NCBI GenBank assembly: GCA_004764695.1
Contig: SMSO01000007.1
Span: forward strand, 1,619,270 to 1,683,269
Direction: 5' to 3'
DNA length: 64,000 bases
Origin: Schizochytrium sp. TIO01
Taxonomy: Eukaryota > Sar > Bigyra > Thraustochytrida > Thraustochytriidae
The notes beneath the pieces were generated by a model that worked only from the letters and a program-made list of their open reading frames with translations, had not been told where the DNA came from and searched no databases. The position numbers and the translations under genes were made by a program. Shown piece after piece: positions 55,451 to 64,000 of the stretch. Every line of letters begins with the position of its first letter. The stretch's first letter is position 1.

Positions 55451-55928
55451 CTCCTCAATGAAGACTGCGCTGGGAATGTATCGGGAACAAACCTTAGAGA
55501 AGTTTGTCCACAAAGTGCATTGTGGCAATAAAGCTAGTGCGCTAATCCTGCTCATACTTATCACGGCTTTGAAGGCGTTCAGAGACCTCAATGAATGCAC
55601 AAAGTTGATTATGAAACCTGTTCTCTCATACACTTCTATTCTTCTATTACCTACCTAGCAGGAAGTATTAAGAAAGAATGCTTTCAAAAGTGTTTTCTTT
55701 TGAACAGATGGGTATATGAAGGCTAACGCTCGATGTTCCCTGTGCAAATATACTATAACTATTCTCTGGGTAACAACAAATCGAGATTCGCTTGATTCTT
55801 TATGAAACAGGCGTGGTTCTCATCAGTAGTACCATCTGAGCCGCTCATAAGCCCTTCAAGGCTGTTCTGCTGCTGTTCTCAACAAACTTTCGTACCACTT
55901 ATACACTATTTACTTACTCAAACCTAAC

Positions 55929-56110
55929 TGTTCTGTTCTACTGGTGGAACCTATTTTACTTTTTGGCCTAACACCAATGCTTTAATGGATGTTCTGTTCT
56001 ACTTGTAGAACAGTTTTACTACTAAGTCCCTAATTAATTACTTACTTTCGTGTTCTGTTCTTCACCCTTATTTATTAAAAAACAATGTTCTGTACTAGTA
56101 GTACTTAGGG
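55929..56110 (+). repeat. TGTTCTGTTCTAC repeat family with a perfect hairpin
   Basis: Four copies of a GTTCTGTTCT/GTTCTGTACT core about 40-60 bases apart. The second includes CTGTTCTAC-TT-GTAGAACAG (55994-56013), a perfect 9-base inverted repeat. Confidence 0.6.
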
Positions 56111-56832
56111 ACTCTGCAAAGCTTCATCATCTAGACGGCTGAAGGCTGTTTTCAACCCAAACATGGCTACTTTATTATGCAGCGAATGATACTGTTGCTT
56201 TCATCTCAGAACCTTGAACTTTCAAGATGTTCATTTACCGTCTTCGTAACAAATCGGTAAATGAACGTAACAAATACTGATAATTGAAGATACGAATGCA
56301 ATGCACACTTCAGATCGTGGGTTTCCCCATCCGACTATTGAAAAGCGAAGTAGCTAGAAAAAGACAAGAATCTATGGCTTTAAAATACATTTAGTTATTT
56401 CTACTTGTGAGAACAAGTTGGGATATGGCAACCAAACCATGCAAATGACACTTTAAATGCACTTGACAGATCTTGACCTGGCTCGTGCGTTTGATACAAG
56501 TGACTAGCCAGAGCCATGTGCTTCAAGTTGCTTGAGTTAACAGTAAATTATAAAACTCTGCAAGGAGGCCTCAGAGTTGGACGACTCGGAAGACAACTTA
56601 GCATCTGTTCTGCTCAGTAGTACCTGCTGGAACGCAAGGAGTCCTTCGCAGTTCCCTAAAAGAGATGAAAAGTTGAAGACAGTGTGGAAGTCGCTGCACT
56701 GTGCCAGATGTACAGAAAAAAACAGCACAATCTCTTCTTCACCACGTTTGTTTGTAAAGGTTGAAATGGTTATGATTTTCAACAAATACATTCGAACGCG
56801 AAAATGAATATGAAAAGTCTCTTGAGCTTTAA

Positions 56833-57018
56833 CAACTTCCTTTAAGTTGGTTAAGAGGTTGTACCACAGAAGATTTACAAGGGTGTATTGCCTCGTTCAC
56901 GGATCCAAAACAATGCTCACCATGGTATGTGAAGTTGTTCTTGGTGTGCGACCATGGCGGTCACGGAGGTGATGCTTTTGCTGACAACCTAAACCTTATT
57001 CCTCCCTCGAGTTTATGA
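56833..57018 (+). pseudogene. Probable PP2C-type phosphatase fragment
   Basis: A ~60-codon open stretch between a TAA (56830) and a TGA (57016) without an ATG. It reads VKLFLVCDHGGHGGDAFADN near its end, which resembles PP2C metal-binding motif FxGVxDGHGGxxAAxF but lacks the Gly between Asp and His. No other PP2C motif is found nearby, so this looks like a decayed exon or gene fragment rather than a working gene. Confidence 0.35.
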
Positions 57019-57297
57019 AAAGTTTATGAAAAGAAGAGAAAATTGAAGATCTGGGAATTGCACTATTCGAAGAAGAAAGCAATATCATAACTGGGGGACT
57101 CAGGTCTGCAATTGGGGTGACGTGCCTGCTGTGCGCCGACGCGTCCCGCGACTGCGCGCGTCGCTATCATAGTTTCCTACGCCGCAAACCTGTCGGTCTG
57201 GTAGGTAGCTGAGTCAGGTGAAAGGTCACACCGCCTTTCGCAGTACATGCACGAAGGGACGAAAAATAGTCTCATCTTCGCTTTGTAAAGAAGAGCC

Positions 57298-58059
57298 ATG
57301 GCCAAGCTCGTAGCGATTCTGAGCGCAGATGCGCCTGCAGCATGGCAGCGTGCTGGTTTTGCTTTACGGGCAGAGCCTGTACCTCAATTTCTTGCTGAAA
57401 AAGGCTGCACTGCATGGTTGACGTTACCTACGCTAAAGGAAAACCTTGCAGTGGGCCTTGTTGCAAAGAATCATAGCCCAACGATCAATGTCGTGCACGA
57501 AAAGTCTGGAATCTTAGGATGGATCTGGAGCGGATCAGAGTTAAAAAGTGACATTGGAGCTTTTCCAACAACATTTGTGAATGAGAAAAATTGCAACTTC
57601 GAAGGCAGTCCTGAAACACACCCCAATGGCCTTATTGGCGTAGACCATATCGTCCTCAAAACTGCTGACATGCGAGCCACACTCGCTACTTTTGAAGCCC
57701 ATGGCGTGTCTGTGATTCGAGAGCGTAGCGATATCTACCCAGGCGTTCTGCAAGCTTTCCTGCGGCCGCAAAATGATACAATTATTGAGGTGGTCAGCTC
57801 TACGAAGGACCGAGTGGGCGGGAATACCATGGGTGGTATGCTGGACATTTCCAAAGAAGGAAATGAAGTATGGGGCCTCACACTGGTGTCAAAGGACATT
57901 GATAATACTGCAGATTTCTTGAGCCCCAATGTCAGCAAGATTCGCCAAGCTCAACAAAAAGGTCGAAAAATTGCCACTCTTCGCAACACGTCATTTGGGC
58001 TTCGTGTAGCTCTTGCCATTATGTCTCCGCACCTCAAAGCCGCTGATTCTAAATTATAG
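57298..58059 (+). CDS. VOC-family (glyoxalase-fold) protein, copy 1
   Basis: A complete 253-residue protein. The N-terminal ~105 residues form the first half (AWQRAGFALRAEPVPQFL, GWIWSG). The second half begins with a VOC beta strand DHIVLKTADM (His117), runs through QAFLRPQNDTIIEVVS (Glu164), then WGLTLVSKDI (~192-201) and ends GRKIATLRNTSFGLRVALAIMSPH. His117 and Glu164 sit where VOC enzymes bind their metal. Family members include glyoxalases, epimerases and dioxygenases; similar two-module proteins with the GRxIATxR...ALMSP ending are common in bacteria. No specific substrate can be given. A second copy follows 617 bases downstream on the same strand. Confidence 0.8.
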   Translation: MAKLVAILSADAPAAWQRAGFALRAEPVPQFLAEKGCTAWLTLPTLKENLAVGLVAKNHSPTINVVHEKSGILGWIWSGSELKSDIGAFPTTFVNEKNCNFEGSPETHPNGLIGVDHIVLKTADMRATLATFEAHGVSVIRERSDIYPGVLQAFLRPQNDTIIEVVSSTKDRVGGNTMGGMLDISKEGNEVWGLTLVSKDIDNTADFLSPNVSKIRQAQQKGRKIATLRNTSFGLRVALAIMSPHLKAADSKL

Positions 58060-58676
58060 GAGCCATGAATGTGATCTTTATTTTATTTTAACAACCACCT
58101 TCTTGTTCTTTACACTGAACTTGTTGCAGTCGATGCTATCAATCTATTAATTTTCTGCAAAAAAAACAAGCAAATCTCAATAAGAATCCAGTATTATCTC
58201 TTGATGTAGAACATCTGATATGGTTTTTTAATATCACGCTTCAAAGTCCCTTATTGCATCCAACCAAAAGATTATCTACTGTTTGTTGTTCATGTTGTAA
58301 CTCTGCTGTATCATTTATATGAACACCGGCAATTCTTTCATCTCCCATCACACGCTTTTGATATATAGTTTGTAGTTTCGATACCCTTTTCAACTGGTCA
58401 AGATTACCTTGGCAACAACGACAATATTTCTCATATGCTATCTTTTTCATTGCATATGTCTAGTGTGGACACCCCGAGTCTTGTATTTACAACATCTCGA
58501 GTCCGACACGACGTCCTTCATAAGAACTCCCTCTCTTTGTCCTCCTGTTTAGTTGGAAAAGAAATAAAGACCAACATGCCAAACCAAATTCAATGCCAAG
58601 AAGCTCCATTCTCTCGACGCGCAGCCTCTAGTATTCACCCGGCTAACCTTCCCGTGAAGAGAACTCTACGAAGAGA
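58060..58676. other. Spacer between the VOC copies
   Basis: 617 bases, AT-rich at the left. No gene is recognised; a 70-codon minus frame has no similarity. The right end is the 5' flank of copy 2. Confidence 0.5.
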
Positions 58677-59498
58677 ATGGCTCGTCTAGTAGGACTGGCA
58701 AGCAGTGACAAGGCGACAGCATGGCAGAGTGCTGGGTTCACACTCTGCGAAGACCCAGTGCCATCGTTCTTACGAGCTTTAGGCTGCTCTGCATGGCTAA
58801 GAATTCCAACACAGTCTATGCAAATGGCAATAGGTATTGGAGCCCGAGATAACTCTGAAAAAGTGGTCGAGAATGGTCTAGTAGCATGGTTTTGGAGTGG
58901 AATTCCAAAACCCCACGGGGACAGTATCCGCATTGGTGAGATCAAAACAATTTTGGTCAGTGAAGATGAAGTTGCACGCAGTATGGGGAGTGATATGGCA
59001 CACGACATCCATGCTAATGGGCTTGTGCGAATTGATCAGGTCGTTGTTCATACTTCAAATCTGCGTAGTGTTCTGAGCTCCTTTGTGGACGTAGGTGTTA
59101 AGGTACTGCGTAAACGGTCAGACCTTTTCGCAGGTACTACTCAGGCTTTTCTCCGGCCTTCAGACGATGTCATCATTGAAGTAGCGGCACCTGATGAAGA
59201 TGCTCCAGATCAGCGTGTGGTAAAACATTTTGCAAAACATGCTAAGCTCACCCACTTATGGGGTTTCACACTCGTTACAAACGACATGAACGCCACTGTT
59301 GCAGCCCTGAGCCCAAACGTTGGAGAGATAATTAAGGCAAAGCAACCCGGCCGCTTTATCGCACATGTCAAGCATCAAGCCTTTGGTCTTCGAACACCAA
59401 TTCCAATTATGTCGCAGCATATCAAAATCAACCGAGGGACCGAAATTGAGGCGCCACCTCGTTCAAGAACCACATTATCAAATACTAGTAGGATTTAG
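58677..59498 (+). CDS. VOC-family protein, copy 2, metal-binding His replaced
   Basis: A complete 273-residue paralogue of the preceding gene. It shares the start (MA[K/R]LV, AWQ[R/S]AGF), the paired-module layout and the end (LSPNVxxIxxAxQxGRxIAxxxxxxFGLRxxxxIMSxH), with a short Ser/Thr/Arg-rich extra tail. The strand that gives the His ligand in copy 1 reads RIDQVVVHTSNL here, so Gln121 replaces His, while Glu168 (VIIEVA) remains. A nearby His125 could compensate, but it is off register. It is either a changed-specificity enzyme or a catalytically dead paralogue. Its end converges on the next gene, 123 bases between stops. Confidence 0.8.
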   Translation: MARLVGLASSDKATAWQSAGFTLCEDPVPSFLRALGCSAWLRIPTQSMQMAIGIGARDNSEKVVENGLVAWFWSGIPKPHGDSIRIGEIKTILVSEDEVARSMGSDMAHDIHANGLVRIDQVVVHTSNLRSVLSSFVDVGVKVLRKRSDLFAGTTQAFLRPSDDVIIEVAAPDEDAPDQRVVKHFAKHAKLTHLWGFTLVTNDMNATVAALSPNVGEIIKAKQPGRFIAHVKHQAFGLRTPIPIMSQHIKINRGTEIEAPPRSRTTLSNTSRI

Positions 59499-59621
59499 TT
59501 CATTTACAAAACAACACATATATTCGAACACTCGAAGCATTCGCGATCACTTAAAGCAGCATTGGCTGTAGCCTGAATTGTGAATGATATTAGACAATAT
59601 GGTAAAATACATTTTCGCCTA

Positions 59622-62600
59622 TTAAATGCAAAATAAAAGATCTTCGATGTCTCCTGTTGAGGAGCTCGTGCCACTGCTTTGACTCTGACTTTCCATTCCC
59701 GTTGATATGGTAGATCTACTTGGTGCACGATTGCGCCGTATGTTATGCTGGCTTTTTGGACCAAATCGTGCAGTTATCTTATTGATTGCAACCAGCTGTA
59801 GGTGTTCGATCTCCTCGCGTTGAAGCTTCAGGTGAGGGAATTTGTTTGACAAACGATTAGAGAAATGAATTCGAATCATCTCAATGAAAACAGGTGATCG
59901 AAATTCTCGGAATCTTGGTTTTTCGGTGATATTATCCACATAGCTACGCAAATGAGGAAAGTTTCGATCCAAGATTGAGAATTTGTGTTCAGCCTCTATG
60001 CAGTCCTCAATGAAGCGAAGTTCTGAGAAAACGAGAATATCAGTCATGCCTAAGTCAGAACCGCATAAATAAGGGCCCGCTCCCTGTGACTCCTCCTCGG
60101 CTAGCATATCATCAAGGAGGCGAAGAATAGACTCTAGCTGCGCCAAATGGTACTTGTTGTTTTCTGGTGCTTCAGACATGCTACCAAATTCCTTCACGCG
60201 AATTTTCACTAGAGCTTCCCGCTCATTGCTTTTTACTAGGTCAGTCACTTGCAATGGACTATGTTCTGGATCTTCGGCGTCTCCATAGAATTTTGCAGTG
60301 AATAAAATTAAAAATGGCTCAGGATAATCAGGCATCGTACTCGTGAATGAATCCAAGCGTTCAAAATGAGCAAGCCAGGACGACACAGCTGGGAAGCCCT
60401 CCGAAGTAATGTTAAAATCATGGAACCAACTACAGCATACCTTTACTGTTCGCCAGATGGAGCAAACAAGTACAATATCGTTTACAGAGCAAGTGAATCC
60501 ATGCAGAAATGGGCCCGGAGTATTCCGAAGTTGATTCTCAATGCCTCCTAAAAGACTCTTGAGAGCACCATACTTTGAAGAGCGCTCAGGGTCATTTGTT
60601 TTGGCTTTGAGATAGGCCTCGCAAATCTCATTGCTGGCATTGAACAAATTCATCTCTGATAGATCGGCTAGAGAATCCATACTACCAATATGCAAGGGAG
60701 TATCAAGAGGGCCATATAATTGCGGGTGAAGTTGACGAAGGACATTCAGAATCATCTGTGACTCACTCGTCCATAAGCCATTCCAGTAAATGCTTGGACA
60801 CATTCCATTCGAAGTAGCAGTAAACCACTCTGGCTTGTCGAGTAGGTCAATTTTGATGGTCTTAAAAGGTATACAGGCCTCTGCCGCAACCATCTCAACA
60901 ACACGTGAATAGGGGCATACCTTTACTAGAAACTCACCGCGATGTACGCAACCAACCGCTAAGTAAATGGTGTTCATTTCAAAGGGCGGGCCAGATACAC
61001 CACCTTGCACAGAGATCGAGCCATCACTTGCCACACGCACACTGTCATGACCATAGCTTGCAATAATTCGATGGATCATTGCAGCTTCAGCCTCAAGACG
61101 CTCTTGAGTCACCTGGCAGCGTAGTGGTTGCCAATCTGGATACTCTTTGGCAAAGTTTTCGCAGGCTATTAGCACAAGAAAGGTCTCAGCTCCTTCATGT
61201 TCGTAAGAGGCTTGCATGGAAGGTGTTCGCATCATTGCGTGGATGTAGCGTTCCAAACGTCCAAGCCCGTACTTTTTTAGTGAGAAACCATCCATCGGTC
61301 GTAAGATATAGTGCACGAAAAACAAAAGCTGTGGCGCAAGAATGAAGTCATCTAGACCTGCTTGAGTGTCACCAGAGAGGAACGGATGCCACGAAAAGCC
61401 ATCAACTTTGCACCCTGCCTGATATTCTTCAAGCAATTTATCCAAAGGCTTTAATACTTTCAGAACTCGAGACAGTCTTTCCATATCAACAGCATCACGC
61501 TGCGGTTCGGCACCTGTGCCATCTGGGCGCATCATGTAGCTATACACAGATAATTTAATTTCCTCACTAAGTGCAAGACACTCATCAAACGAATGATGTT
61601 GGGGCAGCTTCTCTGACTCTTTAGGATAGAGCTCGTACAGTAAACGTAATACTGCATTTGCGCCTATGGTAACACGCTCTTGAGGACCGGGCCCAAGCAT
61701 CATAGGGAGCTGGTCTGGCCGAACCCAATCCGGGCAATCCTCCACATCAACTAGAACAATTTCATAAGAAACCCCGAGAGCCCGTAAGAGAACTTCAATC
61801 TTTTGTGACGACGGACATGAACGTGCCAAACGATCCCCACGATGCTTGACACTCACGCAAAGATGCACTTGGTCACCGTCGCACCGGGGTCTTACCTTGA
61901 CTTTTCGATCACGCTTTAGTTTACAGTATGTGGTACGTTGACCAGGTGCATCCCGGCTCTTGTTCAAAATATCACCTGTGCCCTTACCATGCAAGTTAAC
62001 AATAACCTTACCGCGTGTTTCCTCTGGATTCATTTCAAGCATCTCTTGAACTTGCTCACGGGTAGCAAAAGCAAGCAAGTGCGCATGGCGCTCTAGAGCA
62101 TCAAAGAATGCCCACGTTGACACAGGAAGATTGTGTGGACGATTCAGGCGTTCAGCTTGTTCGCTAAATTTATGATGCAGATAGCGCATGATGTCACGCG
62201 AATTAGAGGTCCATTTGTTTTCAAAGAACACAGCAGGTGTTCGCGCAGACGGAACCGCATCTGTAAACCACGCAGGTTTGTTGTCCCAATCTATGTCAAT
62301 GATTTGGTACGGGATACCTGCTTCCATGATGAACATGGTGACCACCCGAGAATATGGGCATAACCGAACTAAATAATTCTTTACTCGCACACAGCCATAA
62401 CAAATGTAGACAACATTAGCAAGAGGCTCAGCTGGCAGAGAAGTTTGCACTAAGGCTCGTGATGTGTCATTGCGAAGCTCTTCCTTGCGTTTGCGCCGCC
62501 GTCTCCTAGAGTGAGAGGCGACACCACTCCAAAGCTTATCTCGAGCTTGTTCTGAGTCACTTGCCTCGGACTCAGAGGGGATATCAGAATCCCCGCTTGC

Positions 62601-63980
62601 ATCAGCAAGCGCCTCCATTAATTCTTCATGGGTAATACCTACAGCAGCCTGCACAGCGTCGAATTTGTCAAAGTTGGCGCGAATGCCTTTCCCGCCAGCC
62701 CGCCTTTCCATCATATCGCCAAAAAGAATACCTCCAAGTTCTAGGTCTATTCCTTTATATTGTGTTGTACAAACAAGCATATCATTATAGACAGAGTCAT
62801 GCCCCACAAAGCTGACACTTAAAACAATATTCGCCATTTCATCTGGATCAAGTAAAAATCTTCGCAATGGTGACTTTTGATCAATTTCATGAATAATAGT
62901 AGCCACAGCCGTAATGGTTGGGGGGAAGCTTGCTTGTAAATTCTCGTAGCTCACAAAATGTTCTCCCTCCTCGGTGTCGTGAAATCGTAATAACGCTACT
63001 GCCACACGGGTCTCGTAAACAAGGTTGACACGTCGATTACCTACACGAATTAACAGTGTAGGCTTCCCATCACGGGTTGTAACGAGAGCCTTCTTGCTAA
63101 AAACGATGTCTGGTTTAGGAATCTGAAATTTTGATACAACAACAGACAAAACAATCACATTGAGCATAAGACCAGTAAACTGTTGAGCGCAGGCAAGTGT
63201 ATAACAGCCGTACGAACTCGGGAGACAAGGCCCATAGCCAAGTGTTAGTACATTGCTTGTTGCATAGACAGCAGCAATTCCCAGAGTGCCTTGTAGGAAC
63301 GTATCCATTCCTGATTGGCACTCAATACTATTTGCAATAGGCCAAGTGAGTAGTGACCAAAAAAAGCAAGTAATTACATACGAGAGCAAAGACAAGAAAA
63401 ATACAAAGGCCCAACTCCAGTCCAAGAGTACATAATACCAGTTTTTGGCCTCATACCACTTTGACGACCCTGTCCCATGCAGAGCAGATCGTTTCTTGCG
63501 TTTTCCTGATTCAATTTGATCTGGCGCATACCGGCGCTGGGTGTATGAATGTTTATTCTTACGTCGCAGGCGTTCGACACGAAATCGTCGCCATTCGCTC
63601 AAGGAGAGCCCCATGTGATGAGTCTGAAGTCTAGGCATGCGACACTCTTTGCATACATCTTCATCGTTGTGCCGGTGGAAGTGAGAACCAAACCTGGTCT
63701 TATTCCTGCGCCTTAAGCCGGTTTCCTCGTTATGAGTACTCATTTCACTTGCAGATCTAGGTAGGCTGCCCATGGAATTCCTTCGAGTGTTCGGTCCCAG
63801 TGGAAGTTCGCCACTCTCGACAATCATGGCATTCTCCTTGGGATTTTCCGGCTCCTCATCGCTTGATGGTGTGTTACCCATCTGTACTTCATCTGGCGTG
63901 TACACGCACGTTTGCAATGCCGAAATGGGTTCATTTGCGTGCTCACCCCCAGAAGTTGCATTTGACTTCGATCCTGGCAT
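59622..63980 (-). CDS. Inward-rectifier K+ channel fused to three DHAR/CLIC-like GST modules
   Basis: A single-exon 1,452-residue protein from ATG 63980 (AACGATG). Residues 1-180 are a polar N-terminus with a His/Cys-rich patch (~100-124) and basic stretches. The Kir unit covers ~180-445: TM1 ~186-212, extracellular C221 and C252/C259, selectivity filter TLGYG (246-250), TM2 ~263-283 with Asn274 at the rectification site, the PIP2-region PK (288-289), and cytoplasmic domain signatures FSKKALVTTRDGK and RVGNRRVNL. A Ser/Asp-rich then Arg/Lys-rich linker (~460-505) leads to three GST-like repeats at ~522-690, ~704-960 and ~1003-1380. Each opens with a thioredoxin-like strand and a redox Cys motif: CPYS (C541), CPSS (C722), CPYS (C1022), followed by a DxxDKPxWF-type segment and an alpha-helical GST C-domain. 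The redox module pattern matches plant dehydroascorbate reductase and animal CLIC. A thiol- or glutathione-gated K+ channel is inferred. Nothing breaks the frame between the parts. Confidence 0.9.
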   Translation of the reverse strand: MPGSKSNATSGGEHANEPISALQTCVYTPDEVQMGNTPSSDEEPENPKENAMIVESGELPLGPNTRRNSMGSLPRSASEMSTHNEETGLRRRNKTRFGSHFHRHNDEDVCKECRMPRLQTHHMGLSLSEWRRFRVERLRRKNKHSYTQRRYAPDQIESGKRKKRSALHGTGSSKWYEAKNWYYVLLDWSWAFVFFLSLLSYVITCFFWSLLTWPIANSIECQSGMDTFLQGTLGIAAVYATSNVLTLGYGPCLPSSYGCYTLACAQQFTGLMLNVIVLSVVVSKFQIPKPDIVFSKKALVTTRDGKPTLLIRVGNRRVNLVYETRVAVALLRFHDTEEGEHFVSYENLQASFPPTITAVATIIHEIDQKSPLRRFLLDPDEMANIVLSVSFVGHDSVYNDMLVCTTQYKGIDLELGGILFGDMMERRAGGKGIRANFDKFDAVQAAVGITHEELMEALADASGDSDIPSESEASDSEQARDKLWSGVASHSRRRRRKRKEELRNDTSRALVQTSLPAEPLANVVYICYGCVRVKNYLVRLCPYSRVVTMFIMEAGIPYQIIDIDWDNKPAWFTDAVPSARTPAVFFENKWTSNSRDIMRYLHHKFSEQAERLNRPHNLPVSTWAFFDALERHAHLLAFATREQVQEMLEMNPEETRGKVIVNLHGKGTGDILNKSRDAPGQRTTYCKLKRDRKVKVRPRCDGDQVHLCVSVKHRGDRLARSCPSSQKIEVLLRALGVSYEIVLVDVEDCPDWVRPDQLPMMLGPGPQERVTIGANAVLRLLYELYPKESEKLPQHHSFDECLALSEEIKLSVYSYMMRPDGTGAEPQRDAVDMERLSRVLKVLKPLDKLLEEYQAGCKVDGFSWHPFLSGDTQAGLDDFILAPQLLFFVHYILRPMDGFSLKKYGLGRLERYIHAMMRTPSMQASYEHEGAETFLVLIACENFAKEYPDWQPLRCQVTQERLEAEAAMIHRIIASYGHDSVRVASDGSISVQGGVSGPPFEMNTIYLAVGCVHRGEFLVKVCPYSRVVEMVAAEACIPFKTIKIDLLDKPEWFTATSNGMCPSIYWNGLWTSESQMILNVLRQLHPQLYGPLDTPLHIGSMDSLADLSEMNLFNASNEICEAYLKAKTNDPERSSKYGALKSLLGGIENQLRNTPGPFLHGFTCSVNDIVLVCSIWRTVKVCCSWFHDFNITSEGFPAVSSWLAHFERLDSFTSTMPDYPEPFLILFTAKFYGDAEDPEHSPLQVTDLVKSNEREALVKIRVKEFGSMSEAPENNKYHLAQLESILRLLDDMLAEEESQGAGPYLCGSDLGMTDILVFSELRFIEDCIEAEHKFSILDRNFPHLRSYVDNITEKPRFREFRSPVFIEMIRIHFSNRLSNKFPHLKLQREEIEHLQLVAINKITARFGPKSQHNIRRNRAPSRSTISTGMESQSQSSGTSSSTGDIEDLLFCI

Positions 63981-64000
63981 CGTTCCAGACTCAACATCGT

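Larger units (their letters stand above)
54839..57297. other. Intergenic with degenerate repeats and a phosphatase remnant
   Basis: About 2.5 kb without an intact gene. It holds a 125-150-base degenerate tandem repeat (54.99-55.45 kb), a ~60-base TGTTCTGTTCTAC repeat family (55.93-56.12 kb) and a PP2C-like fragment (~56.83-57.02 kb). The last ~150 bases are the promoter of the first VOC gene. Confidence 0.5.

Noticed and set aside
1-64000. tRNA, rRNA, CRISPR array, transposase or reverse transcriptase
   Set aside because: Looked for T-loop GGTTCRANYCC, rRNA-like conserved blocks, regularly spaced identical repeats and polymerase motifs; none was convincing.

Overview
The window is nuclear DNA from a eukaryote. 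Reading frames are long and mostly uninterrupted, separated by AT-richer spacers full of microsatellites. The few introns that protein similarity demands are short, and most have GT-AG ends close to GTAAGT...YAG. The gene set (MRE11, TAF8, SEC66, type II pantothenate kinase, vacuolar iron transporter, full-length ABCB exporter, polycystin-like and Kir-like channels) fits a free-living protist. An intron-poor stramenopile or labyrinthulomycete would fit well, but that placement is inference; no rRNA or tRNA was found to settle it. Starts are placed at ATG codons.

Layout. 0-10 kb: the 5' end of a leucine-rich-repeat protein (minus strand, cut by the window edge), a membrane-anchored SGNH hydrolase, and a large cation channel joining two DEP domains to a polycystin/TRPP-type pore. 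10-15.4 kb: two recombination genes head to head, a three-exon RecA-like protein resembling SWSAP1 with a degenerate Walker A, and a two-exon MRE11. 15.6-24.8 kb (minus): a 1,479-residue C2-like/Tudor-like/EF-hand protein with an RS-rich tail, a HIT-superfamily (DcpS-like) protein, and TAF8. 26-34.3 kb: an unknown multispanning membrane protein head to head with a small two-exon helical protein, pantothenate kinase, a VIT-type iron transporter, and a 2OG-Fe(II) oxygenase. 36-42.5 kb: SEC66 and a 1,350-residue poly-Q/Tudor-like nuclear protein. 42.5-50.4 kb: an 8-kb gene desert packed with tetra- to hexanucleotide repeats. 50.4-54.8 kb: an ABCB exporter in two exons with a Cys-rich extracellular insertion. 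54.8-57.3 kb: degenerate repeats and a probable PP2C remnant. 57.3-59.5 kb: tandem VOC (glyoxalase-fold) paralogues, the second lacking the usual metal-binding His. 59.6-64 kb: a 1,452-residue protein fusing an inward-rectifier K+ channel to three DHAR/CLIC-like glutathione-transferase modules.

The Kir-GST fusion is the most novel element: its architecture suggests a K+ channel with covalently attached redox sensors. The DEP-polycystin channel and the SWSAP1-like/MRE11 pair come next. No shared pathway links the whole window; the genes look like independent single-gene units, apart from two head-to-head pairs and the VOC duplication.
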